Source: JABDBL01 sp963845445 (GTDB lineage Bacteria; Cyanobacteriota; Vampirovibrionia; Obscuribacterales; Obscuribacteraceae). From it: a stretch of 64,000 bases of DNA. The translations under genes were made by a program, and so were the position numbers. Below, piece by piece: positions 15,365 to 24,488 of the stretch. Every line of letters begins with the position of its first letter. Within the stretch, counting starts at the first letter, position 1. The DNA lies in NCBI GenBank assembly GCA_963845445.1, contig CAWJSE010000002.1, positions 2,976,001 to 3,040,000 on the forward strand, given 5' to 3'. The notes under the pieces were generated by a model. It was not told where the DNA came from, did no database searches, and saw only the letters and a program-made list of their open reading frames with translations.

Positions 15365-16300
15365 TCATTTTGCTTGCAGATCTCGTACACCAACTAATTT
15401 TTTATCGGGCTTAGCCATTTTATTGCCTTTTACATATCTGTCTAAAAAAGCCAGGCAATAATAATTGATCAAATCTCTTTGCCCTTTGTTCTTATTAAAA
15501 TTTGTCCAGCCAAAATGACCAAGCTTTTCAAATTCCACAAAATAAGCGGGAGACGGGGTCTTACTATATGCTCCGCCTGATGATTTTATAGTGGGGGTAA
15601 TGCCAAAATCCCGCGTGCCGCCTTGATACATCACCGGAATGCCCATATTGGCCAAGTCACCATTAATAACAAAAGGCTGACAATATGGCGAAAGTGCCAA
15701 TATGGCTTTTATGCCATTTTGTTTCCAGCTGGGCCATGCTCCAGCCAGAGCAAGCACAGTATAGCCACCTAAAGAGTGTCCGCATAAAGCTACTTTAGAC
15801 CAATCTATGCGCCCTTTCCAATCATGGTCTTTCTTTAAGGCAGTAAATAGTAGCACTATGTCATCATGTCTATCAATATAAACTTTATCACTCCATTGCG
15901 CAGACTTCTGAAAGCTCATTGCTGGTTGCAGTCCAGCAGTGAGTCCGTGGGCGTCTCTGTGATTTGGAGCCATCACTAAATAGCCTTTATCAGCTAATGC
16001 TTGCATAATAAATTTACTCTGTACATTAACGCCCCCAAAACCATGTGAAAAAATAACCAAGGGAGCCGGTTTACTTAAGTCTTTTGCCTCCCAAATGGCT
16101 ACATCTAGCCCAGCGATTTTACTTGTTTTATAACTGTTAGCATGGTTTTGATTTGCTTCACTATTTTGCTTTTGGGCGAATTTTTGCTGTAAGCGTTCCC
16201 TTATTAAACCTTGCGACCAAGAGGATGAAGGGGTAAGAAGAAACATTGATAATAATAAAACTGAGAAGATTAGTTTAAAGATCGTCTTAAAATCCAACAT
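15365..16300 (-). CDS. Secreted alpha/beta hydrolase (acetylhydrolase/dienelactone-hydrolase-like)
   Basis: A 311-residue alpha/beta hydrolase. Residues 1-29 are a signal peptide (basic start, hydrophobic core VLLLSMFLL, cleavage near SWSQ). The oxyanion region is FSHGFGG at ~85-90, and the nucleophile elbow GHSLGGY puts Ser176 as catalytic. A likely His is in KLGHFGWTNF. The layout resembles the PAF-acetylhydrolase/PET-hydrolase-like esterases, but substrate cannot be told. It is probably periplasmic or exported. It is transcribed away from recN with about 100 bp between them. Confidence 0.82.
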   Translation of the reverse strand: MLDFKTIFKLIFSVLLLSMFLLTPSSSWSQGLIRERLQQKFAQKQNSEANQNHANSYKTSKIAGLDVAIWEAKDLSKPAPLVIFSHGFGGVNVQSKFIMQALADKGYLVMAPNHRDAHGLTAGLQPAMSFQKSAQWSDKVYIDRHDDIVLLFTALKKDHDWKGRIDWSKVALCGHSLGGYTVLALAGAWPSWKQNGIKAILALSPYCQPFVINGDLANMGIPVMYQGGTRDFGITPTIKSSGGAYSKTPSPAYFVEFEKLGHFGWTNFNKNKGQRDLINYYCLAFLDRYVKGNKMAKPDKKLVGVRDLQAK

Positions 16301-16404
16301 ATTATTCTCCCAGTAATTGCGATATTATAGCCTTCTATGGATTGAAAAGTGATCTTGATAATTTCCGCAGAAACTAACGACTATATAAGCGAGATAGTAT
16401 TTTT

Positions 16405-18144
16405 ATGCTCCAGAACTTACGTATAAAAAACTTTGCTCTTATCGAAGATCTTGAGATGACCTGCACCTCTGGGCTTAATGTGCTCACTGGTGAGACAGGG
16501 GCGGGCAAATCTATTTTAATTGACGCCTTAAATATATTGCTGGGCGAAAAGGCAGGCCCAGGCTTTATTCGGCTGGGTACTGAAAAAGCAATAATCGAAG
16601 GTATATTTGCCACCAAGCCTTCGGTTGCTGCGTGGCTTAAACAAAATGAATTGTTAGATGAATCAGAGATGCAAGATGAACAAAACGAAAATACCTCTGG
16701 AGAATTAACCATAACCCGTGAAATAAATAAGACTGGTTCTCGTTTTCGCATTAATTCTATTCTCACCAATCAAACAACTATAAATGAACTAAAGCAATTG
16801 CTCATTCATGTGCACGCTCAACATGAAGCGCGCACTTTACTTTCTTCCCAGTCGCAATTAGATATTCTCGATAGTCTTGCTGAGCCTGCTCACAACGATA
16901 TTCTCATTCAAATAGAGCAACTGTACACAGAAAGAGTGCATTTGAAAAATGAATTGGGACGAATGCAAATGTCTGAAGAGCAACGTGTCAAAACGCTTGA
17001 ATTTGCTAAGTTTCAGCTAGATGAACTAGTAGCAGCAAGTATCAAAGATATTGATGAAGACGAACAATTAGAAAAAAAGCAAATGGTGCTTGCTAACATT
17101 GCCCAGTTAGATTTAGCCGCAAATAATGCTTACCATGCTTTAATTGGTGGCGATACAATTACTGAGTCATCTGAAGTTGGCTTCAATACTGGGGCTATTG
17201 ATAATTTGCAATTAGCTCAGAGCAATATTGAGAAAGCAATTAGTTTTGATAATAATTTGGAGCCAATTAGTGAAACTTTGAACAATGCTCTAGCATTGCT
17301 GGAAGACGCTCAAATTAAGCTGCGACATTATAGAGACAGCCTGGATACTGATCCAGAAGCCTTACAAGAAATAGAAGCACGCATGGCTCAATTGGCTACC
17401 ATTAAGCGTAAGTACGGCCCCTCACTAGAGCAAGCGGTAAACAGGCTAGAGACTCTTCAAAATGAAACAGAAGAGCTGGAAAATATAGCCATAAAAACTA
17501 ACAAAATAGAGTTTCAACTTCAGTCATTGAACAAGAAAATAGAGAATCTTGCTATTACAGCAAATAAAAATCGATTGGTCTTAGCTAAAAAATTAGCTGT
17601 TGAAATTAAGAAGGAGTTAGCAACTTTGGGCATGGAAAATTGCCAGTTTGAAGTCGTGTTTGAACAATTGACAGAAATAGGCCCAAGCGGATTCGATCGC
17701 ATTGAATTTGCTATTTCCCCCAATCCGGGACACCCTCTTTTGCCTTTGGCCAAAATTGCCTCAGGCGGCGAACTTTCAAGAATAATGTTGGCTCTAAAAT
17801 CTATTGTTACTGGCGTAAATGACCCGCCCACCGTCATCTTTGACGAAATAGATACGGGCTTAAGCGGGCGCATAGTGCAAGTAGTGCGCGATAAATTAGT
17901 CAAACTTTCACAAATGCGCCAAATTCTTTGCATAACCCATCAGCCTATAATAGCCGCAGCCGCTAATAACCATCTCTTCATTGAAAAGCAACACCAGAAA
18001 GAAAATACAAACGTAACAATAAACGTTTTGCTAGGACAGGAGCGAGTTAAAGCTTTGGCTGCTATGGCTAGCGGTAATGGCAATGAGGCAGTCGCTTTGG
18101 ATTTTGCTCAGTCGCTGATCAATCAGCAGTCGCAAGTTCTTTAG
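16405..18144 (+). CDS. recN: RecN, SMC-like DNA repair ATPase
   Basis: RecN acts early in double-strand break repair. The N-terminus has MLQNLRIKNFALIEDLEM and Walker A LTGETGAGKSIL (residues ~27-38). A long coiled-coil middle (~150-400) follows. The C-terminal ATPase half has IASGGELSRIMLALKSI (signature), VIFDEIDTGLSGR (Walker B) and ITHQPIIAAAA. Length of 579 residues is close to the usual 550-570. The start ATG is the first of the frame. It stands alone between the hydrolase and tRNA-Gln. Confidence 0.96.
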   Translation: MLQNLRIKNFALIEDLEMTCTSGLNVLTGETGAGKSILIDALNILLGEKAGPGFIRLGTEKAIIEGIFATKPSVAAWLKQNELLDESEMQDEQNENTSGELTITREINKTGSRFRINSILTNQTTINELKQLLIHVHAQHEARTLLSSQSQLDILDSLAEPAHNDILIQIEQLYTERVHLKNELGRMQMSEEQRVKTLEFAKFQLDELVAASIKDIDEDEQLEKKQMVLANIAQLDLAANNAYHALIGGDTITESSEVGFNTGAIDNLQLAQSNIEKAISFDNNLEPISETLNNALALLEDAQIKLRHYRDSLDTDPEALQEIEARMAQLATIKRKYGPSLEQAVNRLETLQNETEELENIAIKTNKIEFQLQSLNKKIENLAITANKNRLVLAKKLAVEIKKELATLGMENCQFEVVFEQLTEIGPSGFDRIEFAISPNPGHPLLPLAKIASGGELSRIMLALKSIVTGVNDPPTVIFDEIDTGLSGRIVQVVRDKLVKLSQMRQILCITHQPIIAAAANNHLFIEKQHQKENTNVTINVLLGQERVKALAAMASGNGNEAVALDFAQSLINQQSQVL

Positions 18145-18180
18145 CCCTGCGTTTCTATAGGCTTTTGTGTCTTTGGGCCC

Positions 18181-18270
18181 TAGTATTTAAAGCTCTTAGT
18201 GTTTTTAAAGCTCTTAGTGTTTTATAGCCCTTAGTGTTTATAGCCCTTTAGTGTAATGTAGCCTTAGCAG
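18181..18270 (+). repeat. Short degenerate tandem repeat after recN
   Basis: Five or so units of 17-19 bases, each roughly TAGTGTTTTTAAAGCTCT drifting to TAGTGTTTATAGCCCTT. They lie between the recN stop and tRNA-Gln. No function is evident. Confidence 0.7.
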
Positions 18271-18358
18271 AAAGCTTAATGCAAATTGACAGATGAGCCG
18301 GTACTTCATAGAATGGCTATTCCTGCGCATATTTTGGCGCACCAGTGAGAAGCGCGAT

Positions 18359-18430
18359 TGGGGCGTCGCCAAGTGGTAAGGCAGCTGGTTTTGGTCCAGC
18401 CATTCCGAGGTTCGAATCCTTGCGCCCCAG
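18359..18430 (+). tRNA. trnQ: tRNA-Gln (anticodon TTG)
   Basis: The acceptor stem TGGGGCG pairs with CGCCCCA (18423-18429), leaving discriminator G at 18430. The anticodon arm GCTGG-TTTTGGT-CCAGC presents TTG. The T arm CCGAGGTTCGAATCCTTG and a normal D arm are present. CCA is not encoded. It is 72 nt with no variable-arm extension. Confidence 0.96.
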
Positions 18431-18512
18431 CTCGGTTTGTGAATAGCGTGGCTGGCAGACGAAATTATAAAATAGAAACAAAAGCTAAAAACATAGATGG
18501 ACAGTAAATTAT

Positions 18513-19238
18513 ATGGAAAAGATTAAGATCAAAGTTAAAAAAAGAGAAGTCGGAACACCTAATCAATTGCGCCGGGAAGCAAAAATTCCAGCGACAATTT
18601 ATGGTCAAGGTGAAACTTCTATAAACCTGCAAGTAGACGAAAAAGAATTTACCCATCTACCGGCCGCTGCCTTTTCGCACATAGTCGAATTAGACTTTGG
18701 CAATGGCAGCCCTACCAGTGCTCTAATTAGGCATGTGCAGCGTCATGCCGCCAGCAATAAAATTCTCAATGTCGAGTTCTATAAAGTAAGGCTGGATCAC
18801 AAAATTACCATTGTGGTACCGCTTAAATTTATAGGTTCAGCTGGTGGTGTAGTTAAAGGTGGTCAACTGGTTGAATCACATATGGAAGCCGAAATTGAAT
18901 GCTTGCCTAATGACATTCCCGATTTTATTGAAGTCGATTTATCTAAACTAGAAGAAATTGACGATGCTATTCATTTCCGTGACCTAGTGGTTCCGGATAA
19001 AGTGGAAATCTTAAATGAGCCAGATGATATAGTGGCCAAAATCAGCGAAATCCGTGAAGTAATAGAAGAAGAACCAGTGGCCGCTGAAGCCGCTCCTGCC
19101 GAAGGTGCTGAAGGCGCTGGCGAAGCCGCTCCAGGAACAGCAGCCTCTCCTGCTGGTGCAGACAAAGCCGCCGCTGCGCCCGCTAAAGCAGCAACTGCAC
19201 CCACCAAAGCAAATGCTCCGGCAAGTAAAGAAAAATAG
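18513..19238 (+). CDS. rplY: Ribosomal protein bL25 (CTC form)
   Basis: A 241-residue long-form bL25 that binds 5S rRNA. The N-terminal domain has KKREVGTPNQLRREAKIPATIYG (residues ~10-30) and SHIVELDFG. The C-terminal beta domain has VVPLKFIGSAGGVVKGGQLVE and HFRDLVVPDKVEILNEPDDIVAKI. The last ~55 residues are an Ala/Pro/Glu/Lys-rich tail, common and variable in this family. It follows tRNA-Gln by 80 bases. The tail's GC-rich codons give long out-of-frame open stretches that are not genes. Confidence 0.95.
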   Translation: MEKIKIKVKKREVGTPNQLRREAKIPATIYGQGETSINLQVDEKEFTHLPAAAFSHIVELDFGNGSPTSALIRHVQRHAASNKILNVEFYKVRLDHKITIVVPLKFIGSAGGVVKGGQLVESHMEAEIECLPNDIPDFIEVDLSKLEEIDDAIHFRDLVVPDKVEILNEPDDIVAKISEIREVIEEEPVAAEAAPAEGAEGAGEAAPGTAASPAGADKAAAAPAKAATAPTKANAPASKEK

Positions 19239-19348
19239 CCGAGTAAAAGCTGACAACAGTCAACAACTATCTATTTATCAATCATCCTCATACTCAGAGC
19301 AACCAGCAAGCCGAGACGCCGCCTTTTTTCTATTTTTATTTTGCTCTG

Positions 19349-20593
19349 TTAATTATTTTCGCTTATTTTGCTCAGTGGTTTATTAGCAGGTATACCAATA
19401 CTGTAAGGCCAGTCACTCATTGCTAAAGGTAAGCGTACAGTGAAGGTAGAACCTTTGTTCAATTCGCTTTCTAATTCTATTGATCCACCATGAGCTTTTA
19501 CAATTGTTTGAGCAATAGCCAGTCCTAATCCAGTACCCCCGCCATAATGCCGGGTGCGTGTACGCGAGCGTTCCACACGATAAAAGCGATCGAAAATACG
19601 CTGTTGGTCAGCGGGCGCGATACCAATTCCGGTATCAATCACTTTTATTACTGCGTCTTGTCCGATCGCGCGCAATATCATGGTTACTCTGCCACCGGCT
19701 TGTGTGGCTTTTATGGCATTATTAGTGAGATTAAGCAAAACTTGCTTTATACGATCTCCGTCGGCTAATACTAAGACTGGCATGGAAGGACTTATAAAGT
19801 GAATTTGTAATTGCTCTGGTGCAATAACGCTAACAGTGTCTTCCACACTTGTTACCACTTCTCTAAGATCAATCAATTCTTGCTGATTGATAATAGGTTG
19901 TCCAGCGTCTGCCCGAGCTAATTGCAGTAAGTCACTGACTAAGCGAATCAGACGCCCTGATTCATCCGAAATTGTTTGCAGAGCTTCCACTAACAAGTTG
20001 CTGTCTATGCTACCCCCTCGGCGCAATAGCAATTTGGTATAACCTTGAATGGAAGTTAAGGGGGTGCGCAGTTCATGGCTGGCATCCGCTACGAATTGGC
20101 ATTGAATATTGAGCGATTCTTCTAAACGGTCGAGCAGCCGATTGAATGACTGGCGTAATTCGAGTGTTTCAGAAGGTTCATTAGGCGTAAGCTCTAATCT
20201 TTGCCTTAGATCCATATTGGCTAATTTAGTTGTTGATTGCAACAATCCTTTTAGCGGGCGAACAATAAAGCCGGCTAAAAGCCAGTTTATCCACGCTAAC
20301 AATGGAATTAAAACCAAATACCATGCCGCTTCGCTTAAACTAGCCCGATTAATATTTATGGCAATGAAATGAAAAATAAAAATGGGCACCAAAGTAGTGA
20401 TTGTCATAAACAATGCCATTCTGGACCGCAACGATTTATACCAAGCCATTTTATCAAGTGCTATTTGAGCTTCCTGATCAAATTCACTTTTTTCCACCAG
20501 CGACGAGGCAGGATCGTCGGGTGACTTTAGTAATTCTTCTGGAAATTCTGAGTTCAATACTAGCCCTTGCATTTGTGTAAACCCAATTGCCAT
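19349..20593 (-). CDS. Membrane sensor histidine kinase
   Basis: A 414-residue two-component kinase of the EnvZ/PhoR-like (HisKA) class. Two membrane helices lie at ~60-80 and ~90-110 with almost no periplasmic loop between, so it probably senses the membrane or cytoplasm. A HAMP linker follows (~111-163). The phosphoacceptor is His173 in ASHELRTPLTSIQGY. The ATPase domain has NLTNNAIKATQAGG (N box), DTGIGIAPADQQRIF (G1) and GGTGLGLAIAQTIVKAHGG (G2). No response regulator is adjacent, so its partner is elsewhere. Input signal unknown. Confidence 0.92.
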   Translation of the reverse strand: MAIGFTQMQGLVLNSEFPEELLKSPDDPASSLVEKSEFDQEAQIALDKMAWYKSLRSRMALFMTITTLVPIFIFHFIAININRASLSEAAWYLVLIPLLAWINWLLAGFIVRPLKGLLQSTTKLANMDLRQRLELTPNEPSETLELRQSFNRLLDRLEESLNIQCQFVADASHELRTPLTSIQGYTKLLLRRGGSIDSNLLVEALQTISDESGRLIRLVSDLLQLARADAGQPIINQQELIDLREVVTSVEDTVSVIAPEQLQIHFISPSMPVLVLADGDRIKQVLLNLTNNAIKATQAGGRVTMILRAIGQDAVIKVIDTGIGIAPADQQRIFDRFYRVERSRTRTRHYGGGTGLGLAIAQTIVKAHGGSIELESELNKGSTFTVRLPLAMSDWPYSIGIPANKPLSKISENN

Positions 20594-20714
20594 AGAGCCA
20601 AGGTTTACAAAATCTAATTTTAACCCAAATATTTATACTATATGCACTTATTAAGCATTTAGAGCTTGTATTAACCGTCAATAAATGAAAAGCAGCCTTA
20701 TTCGTCCGCCCTTA

Positions 20715-21506
20715 TTACTGAGAGCTAAGCGAAGCCGAAGCTGAACAGATTGCCAGCGCTTCCTTTTCTAAGTGCTTGTTTGTAATCAAACAATTGCCAG
20801 TATAGATAGAATTACCACCACTGAGATCGCTGTAGATAGCGCCGCTTTCTTCGGCCAGAATTTTCATCGGCGCAACGTCCCAAGGACTAAGCCCAACTTC
20901 TAATACTAAATCCGCTTTGCCTTCAAATACCAGAGCAAAACTCAAATAGTCTCCGGGCGCTTTTTGTTTGTAAGTTTTGCGGACAAGATCGCTAAATTGC
21001 TTCCAATAGCCGAACTCTAAAATCCTATTTATAGCTCCGATGGTGAAAAATGCCTCAGACAATTTTTTGCATTCGGAGGCGTATATTCTTTTGCCATTTC
21101 TAAAAGCGCCTTTGCCTTTTTCTGCCCAAAGTGTTTCTTTCATTGCCGGAGCATGCACCACGCCTAAAACGATTTCGCCATTCACTTCTAAAGCCAATAA
21201 GGTAGAAAAGATAGGCAGTCCTTTAGTGTAATTAAAAGTGCCGTCAATGGGGTCGATTATCCATCTCCGTTTACTGTTTTTGGCTAAACTTTCGCCTTCC
21301 TCTTCGCCCAAAAAGCCATCATTAGGATATTGCTTGGCGATTTCCTCGCGCAACATGCGCTCGCATTCTTTATCGGCCTGTGTAACCTCGCTATTGTCTG
21401 CTTTGCGGTCTATTTTTAAAATTTTGTTCTGCCAGTATTTAAGAGCGATTTCTCCAGCTTTTTGGCATGCGTCAAGTGCTAATGACAATTCTTTAGCGTA
21501 AGACAT
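20715..21506 (-). CDS. Inositol monophosphatase family phosphatase
   Basis: A 263-residue Mg-dependent sugar/inositol phosphatase (SuhB/HisN/CysQ superfamily). Metal-binding motifs are GEEEGES (~67-73), WIIDPIDGTFNYTKGLP (~82-98) and SPWDVAPMKILAEESGA near the C-terminus. I start at ATG 21506, which follows GAAGGATTGAAAGA, rather than the upstream start at 21554. Substrate could be inositol phosphate, histidinol phosphate or 3'-phosphoadenosine; nothing nearby decides. It lies between the kinase and the SLH gene, all minus strand, but the gaps are over 100 bp. Confidence 0.9.
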   Translation of the reverse strand: MSYAKELSLALDACQKAGEIALKYWQNKILKIDRKADNSEVTQADKECERMLREEIAKQYPNDGFLGEEEGESLAKNSKRRWIIDPIDGTFNYTKGLPIFSTLLALEVNGEIVLGVVHAPAMKETLWAEKGKGAFRNGKRIYASECKKLSEAFFTIGAINRILEFGYWKQFSDLVRKTYKQKAPGDYLSFALVFEGKADLVLEVGLSPWDVAPMKILAEESGAIYSDLSGGNSIYTGNCLITNKHLEKEALAICSASASLSSQ

Positions 21507-21622
21507 TTCTTTCAATCCTTCAATAATACTATTCGACAAAAGAAGAGCCTCCACTTTAACGGCAGGAGCTCTTCTTAAATCAGGTCTGCCAATAAGGCAG
21601 GATCAAGCGACAGTTCTCTTAC

Positions 21623-22186
21623 TTAAAAGAAGAAGCTGTAAACTCCGCGCAGACCGCGGCCAACACCCACAGTTACATCACGGGCATCGATGAAACTACC
21701 TTTCACTAAACGCTCATAAAGGAAACCTTTTTGACGTTCAGCATAAGCAAGACGCATGTCTTGTTCGACGTTCTTGTCTTCGACAAGTTTCATACGTCTT
21801 TCAAGATCATCTACGCGTGCTTTGAGCGAATTAAGTTCGCCGCGAAACTCTTCCAACAGTGAAGCAAACTTTTCCAAATCTGCTTTATCTGCTTTTCCAT
21901 TTAAACGCTCGGCGATACATTGTTCGTACTTATAGAGGGCAGCAGCTAATTCGAAACGGGTAGCTGATTTTTGTCCTCTGTATGTTCTGTCTGGATAACC
22001 AACCAGAACGTGACATGGATTATTGACAAGCTCCTTGAGGGCATTGTAAGCCCACTCGTTTCCAACAACATCAGTTAAGTCACTAACATTGCTGGCACCC
22101 TGGGCGCTAGCCGCAGTGGTGCTAATTAAGGTGCTCGCACCTACGGCAACAGCTGCAGTAAGTAAGGTTGCAAACCCCTTTTTCAT
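21623..22186 (-). CDS. Secreted SLH-domain plus coiled-coil protein, short porin-like
   Basis: A 187-residue protein. Residues 1-28 are a signal peptide (KKGFATLLTAAVAVGAS, cleavage near ASAQ). One S-layer homology domain spans ~35-90 (VGNEWAYNALKELV, VGYPDRTYRGQKSATRFELAAALYKY). A coiled coil covers ~100-145 (LLEEFRGELNSLKARVDDLERRM). Cyanobacterial outer-membrane porins start exactly this way and continue into a large beta-barrel of several hundred residues. Here there is only a short end, RDVTVGVGRGLRGVYSFFF, with a terminal Phe. It probably links peptidoglycan to the outer membrane without a pore, or is a truncated porin. Its GC content is near the host backbone. Confidence 0.88.
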   Translation of the reverse strand: MKKGFATLLTAAVAVGASTLISTTAASAQGASNVSDLTDVVGNEWAYNALKELVNNPCHVLVGYPDRTYRGQKSATRFELAAALYKYEQCIAERLNGKADKADLEKFASLLEEFRGELNSLKARVDDLERRMKLVEDKNVEQDMRLAYAERQKGFLYERLVKGSFIDARDVTVGVGRGLRGVYSFFF

Positions 22187-22618
22187 ATAGTAAATTCTCC
22201 TTAAAACAAATTGATCCTACGCCTGTTTAGCAAAACCTGATCTAAACGATCAGCATAATAACTTAAATATTGCCGGACTAACTTAGAATAAAACTAGGAA
22301 AAATTTGTAGATTTAGTATCTATGGCAAAAACCCGCTACTGCAGCCAAAATTCGGAACCTTAAATAAGCTTAATATTTAACAAAGCTTGGATTCTCTTGA
22401 TTATTGTTCGATATACATTGCATTATGGGCGGTATCAAAGATGTTCCTATACTCCATGGCAACTATCTATGTGAACTAGCGCTTTAAGGGGATATACTTG
22501 GTTTTACAGCTAATATCCATACAAGTTAACTTTGGGTTGGCAATAGGATAAATAATGTTATCGGTCATTCTTTTTGCTAATCAAAAACTTCGCTCACTTT
22601 TTTGAGGAATAATTGAGT
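22187..22618. other. Divergent control region between SLH gene and gatD
   Basis: An AT-rich gap of about 430 bp with no supportable gene. It must hold the promoter of the SLH gene (minus) and of gatD (plus). No repeat or hairpin stood out. Confidence 0.5.
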
Positions 22619-23336
22619 ATGGAATTGCGCATTGCCCATCTCTATGCTCGCTTGCTAAATATCTATGGTGACCGTGGCAATATAGTCTCATTTCAGAAAA
22701 GGGCGCTCTGGCGTGATATAGCAGTTGAAATAAGAGAAGTCGGCCTGCAAGAGTCAATAGATCCCGATTGGGCTGATATTTATTTTGTTGGTGGCGGCCA
22801 AGACAAGCAGCAAATAATGATTGCCGAAGATTTGCAAAAGCATGCCGATAATTTAAAACGTGCGGCTGATAATGGTGCTGTTATGTTGTCGGTTTGCGGA
22901 GGCTATCAATTATTTGGGCATTATTATCAACCACATGAAAGGCCCCAAGCTTCCCGGAATCTCGCTGATTGATGCTTATACTGTCGCAGGTAACAGAAGA
23001 ATGATCGGCAATGTCACTGTAAAATTGCCAGACAATTCAACTTTAGTAGGTTTTGAAAATCATAGTGGCAAAACTTTTCTTGGCAAAGATCTAGCTCCCT
23101 TAGGAAAAGTAATTAAGGGCAATGGCAATAATGGCGAAGACGCTTTTGAAGGTGCTCACCATAAAAATATTTATGGCACTTATTTGCATGGATCCTTATT
23201 GCCAAAAAATCCAAAATTCGCGGATAAATTAATTACAGAAGCTCTTACCCGTCGTTATGGCGAAGTAAAGCTTCAACCGCTCGATGACAATATCGAATTT
23301 ACTGCGCATCAGACAGCGCTTACATTAAAGGTATAA
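22619..23336 (+). pseudogene. gatD: GatD-like glutamine amidotransferase, one-base frameshift
   Basis: This is a CobB/CobQ-type class I glutaminase of the GatD group, which with MurT amidates lipid II in Gram-positives and relatives. Features are LYARLLNIYGDRGNI, YFVGGGQDKQQ, the nucleophile cysteine in SVCGGYQLFGHYY, then in a second frame GISLIDAYTVAGNRRMIGNV, FENHSGKTFLG and the His in IYGTYLHGSLLPKNP. The frames join near 22935-22940, where CATGAAAGGCCCC has one A too many; removing it gives HEGPKLPGI as in the family. It is either inactivated or mis-sequenced. No murT is adjacent, although the SLH and membrane genes on either side are intact. Confidence 0.85.
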
Positions 23337-23348
23337 GTAAATTCAAAA

Positions 23349-23759
23349 TTGAAAAATTTCCGATTAGCAATATATTCGTATCTTCTGTGGTTTTTTACAA
23401 TTTTTGTTTGGGAAATAATTCTACATCGCAATTTTTGGTCTCATACCCTAATGCTAACTAGAGCAGGGGTTATTGCTGCTCTAGCCGGAACGATTATGCT
23501 AATAGGCGTATTCTTCACAAGACAAAATCTTAGTTCAAGACAGTTTATTACTATCTTTTTTTCTATTCATATCATTTCGTTCACAATAGGCTGGCTGCTT
23601 AGTCTTATCGCTTCTTTTATAGCTCGTCCAGATCAAATGATGAGATTAACAAATTTAGGACCTTTAACGGAAGCCGCTGTTTATATTGGATATTTCGTAG
23701 CCTTGGTATTAACTATAATCCTATTTCCCATTGCAATTATGGTAGTAAATAGACCATAA
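23349..23759 (+). CDS. Four-helix membrane protein, unknown
   Basis: A 136-residue integral membrane protein with about four hydrophobic spans (residues ~8-25, ~38-58, ~67-92, ~108-132). The start is TTG at 23349 with no strong ribosome site, so it may begin slightly later. It starts 12 bases after gatD and is probably co-transcribed with it. No family motif is recognised. Confidence 0.6.
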   Translation: MKNFRLAIYSYLLWFFTIFVWEIILHRNFWSHTLMLTRAGVIAALAGTIMLIGVFFTRQNLSSRQFITIFFSIHIISFTIGWLLSLIASFIARPDQMMRLTNLGPLTEAAVYIGYFVALVLTIILFPIAIMVVNRP

Positions 23760-24488
23760 GGCGCTAAGGCAAAGCTTAGCCAAACACACTTCGTTGAGCA
23801 TTTTTTTCGCACGAGTTGGCGCAAATACTTAGTTCAAGGAAGTAATTTGGTTTTTTAACATCAATATATTTTGCTAAGGCTAAAATGGCAGTATTGCATA
23901 TGGTCTTTGCGCTTTGGGAGGTCATATGCAAAAGAATCGATTCACAGAAGAACTGGCAATTCCGCACAACGCAGATACAAGATGGGCAGAGGAGAGCTTT
24001 GCCGTAAACAGGCCATTAGATAACAATCATCCTTGCTGTATGCGAGGGTCATAGCGGGGATACTGCTAGGGGGCGACCGATAATTAATGCTGGTTTTCCA
24101 CATAAAATAAAAACGAATTCAATGCAGCCCTGGACTTGTTATCTTGATAATTCTGGTGACCCGCCTCCTAAGCAAGATTGTATGAAAAATCGAAAGAATA
24201 AATAGTTTTGGCTAATATCTTAGGTCCAACTGCCATAGTGAAGTGCATACGTTCATCAGTTTCTTTTAGGTACACCGGCCCAGCAAATATACAGCACATT
24301 AGAAGTTAGATTTTTCCTTTGATGCGACACGGGGGACATCTAGGGGACATCTACTTGTAGTGCTGGTCATTATGACATCTTGCTGGACGACAACGCGGTC
24401 TACGTACAGATGCGAGCCGTGCCTAAGGAAGTCTAAAAAACGTGTGCGATGTTTCAAAATGATTTGCCTCTCACACCGAGGATTTGCA
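23760..24488. other. Gap before GC-rich block C with a possible gene remnant
   Basis: No confident gene. A minus-strand open stretch (24178-24300) encodes about 40 residues including VYLKETDERMHFTMAVGPK, with ordinary composition and no ribosome site; it could be the remnant of a host gene. At about 24328-24352 GGGGACATCTA occurs twice in direct repeat. GC content rises from about 24320 onward. Confidence 0.4.

Noticed and set aside
18971..19256. Minus-strand frames over the rplY tail
   Set aside because: They mirror the Ala/Pro-rich tail of bL25 and are not genes.
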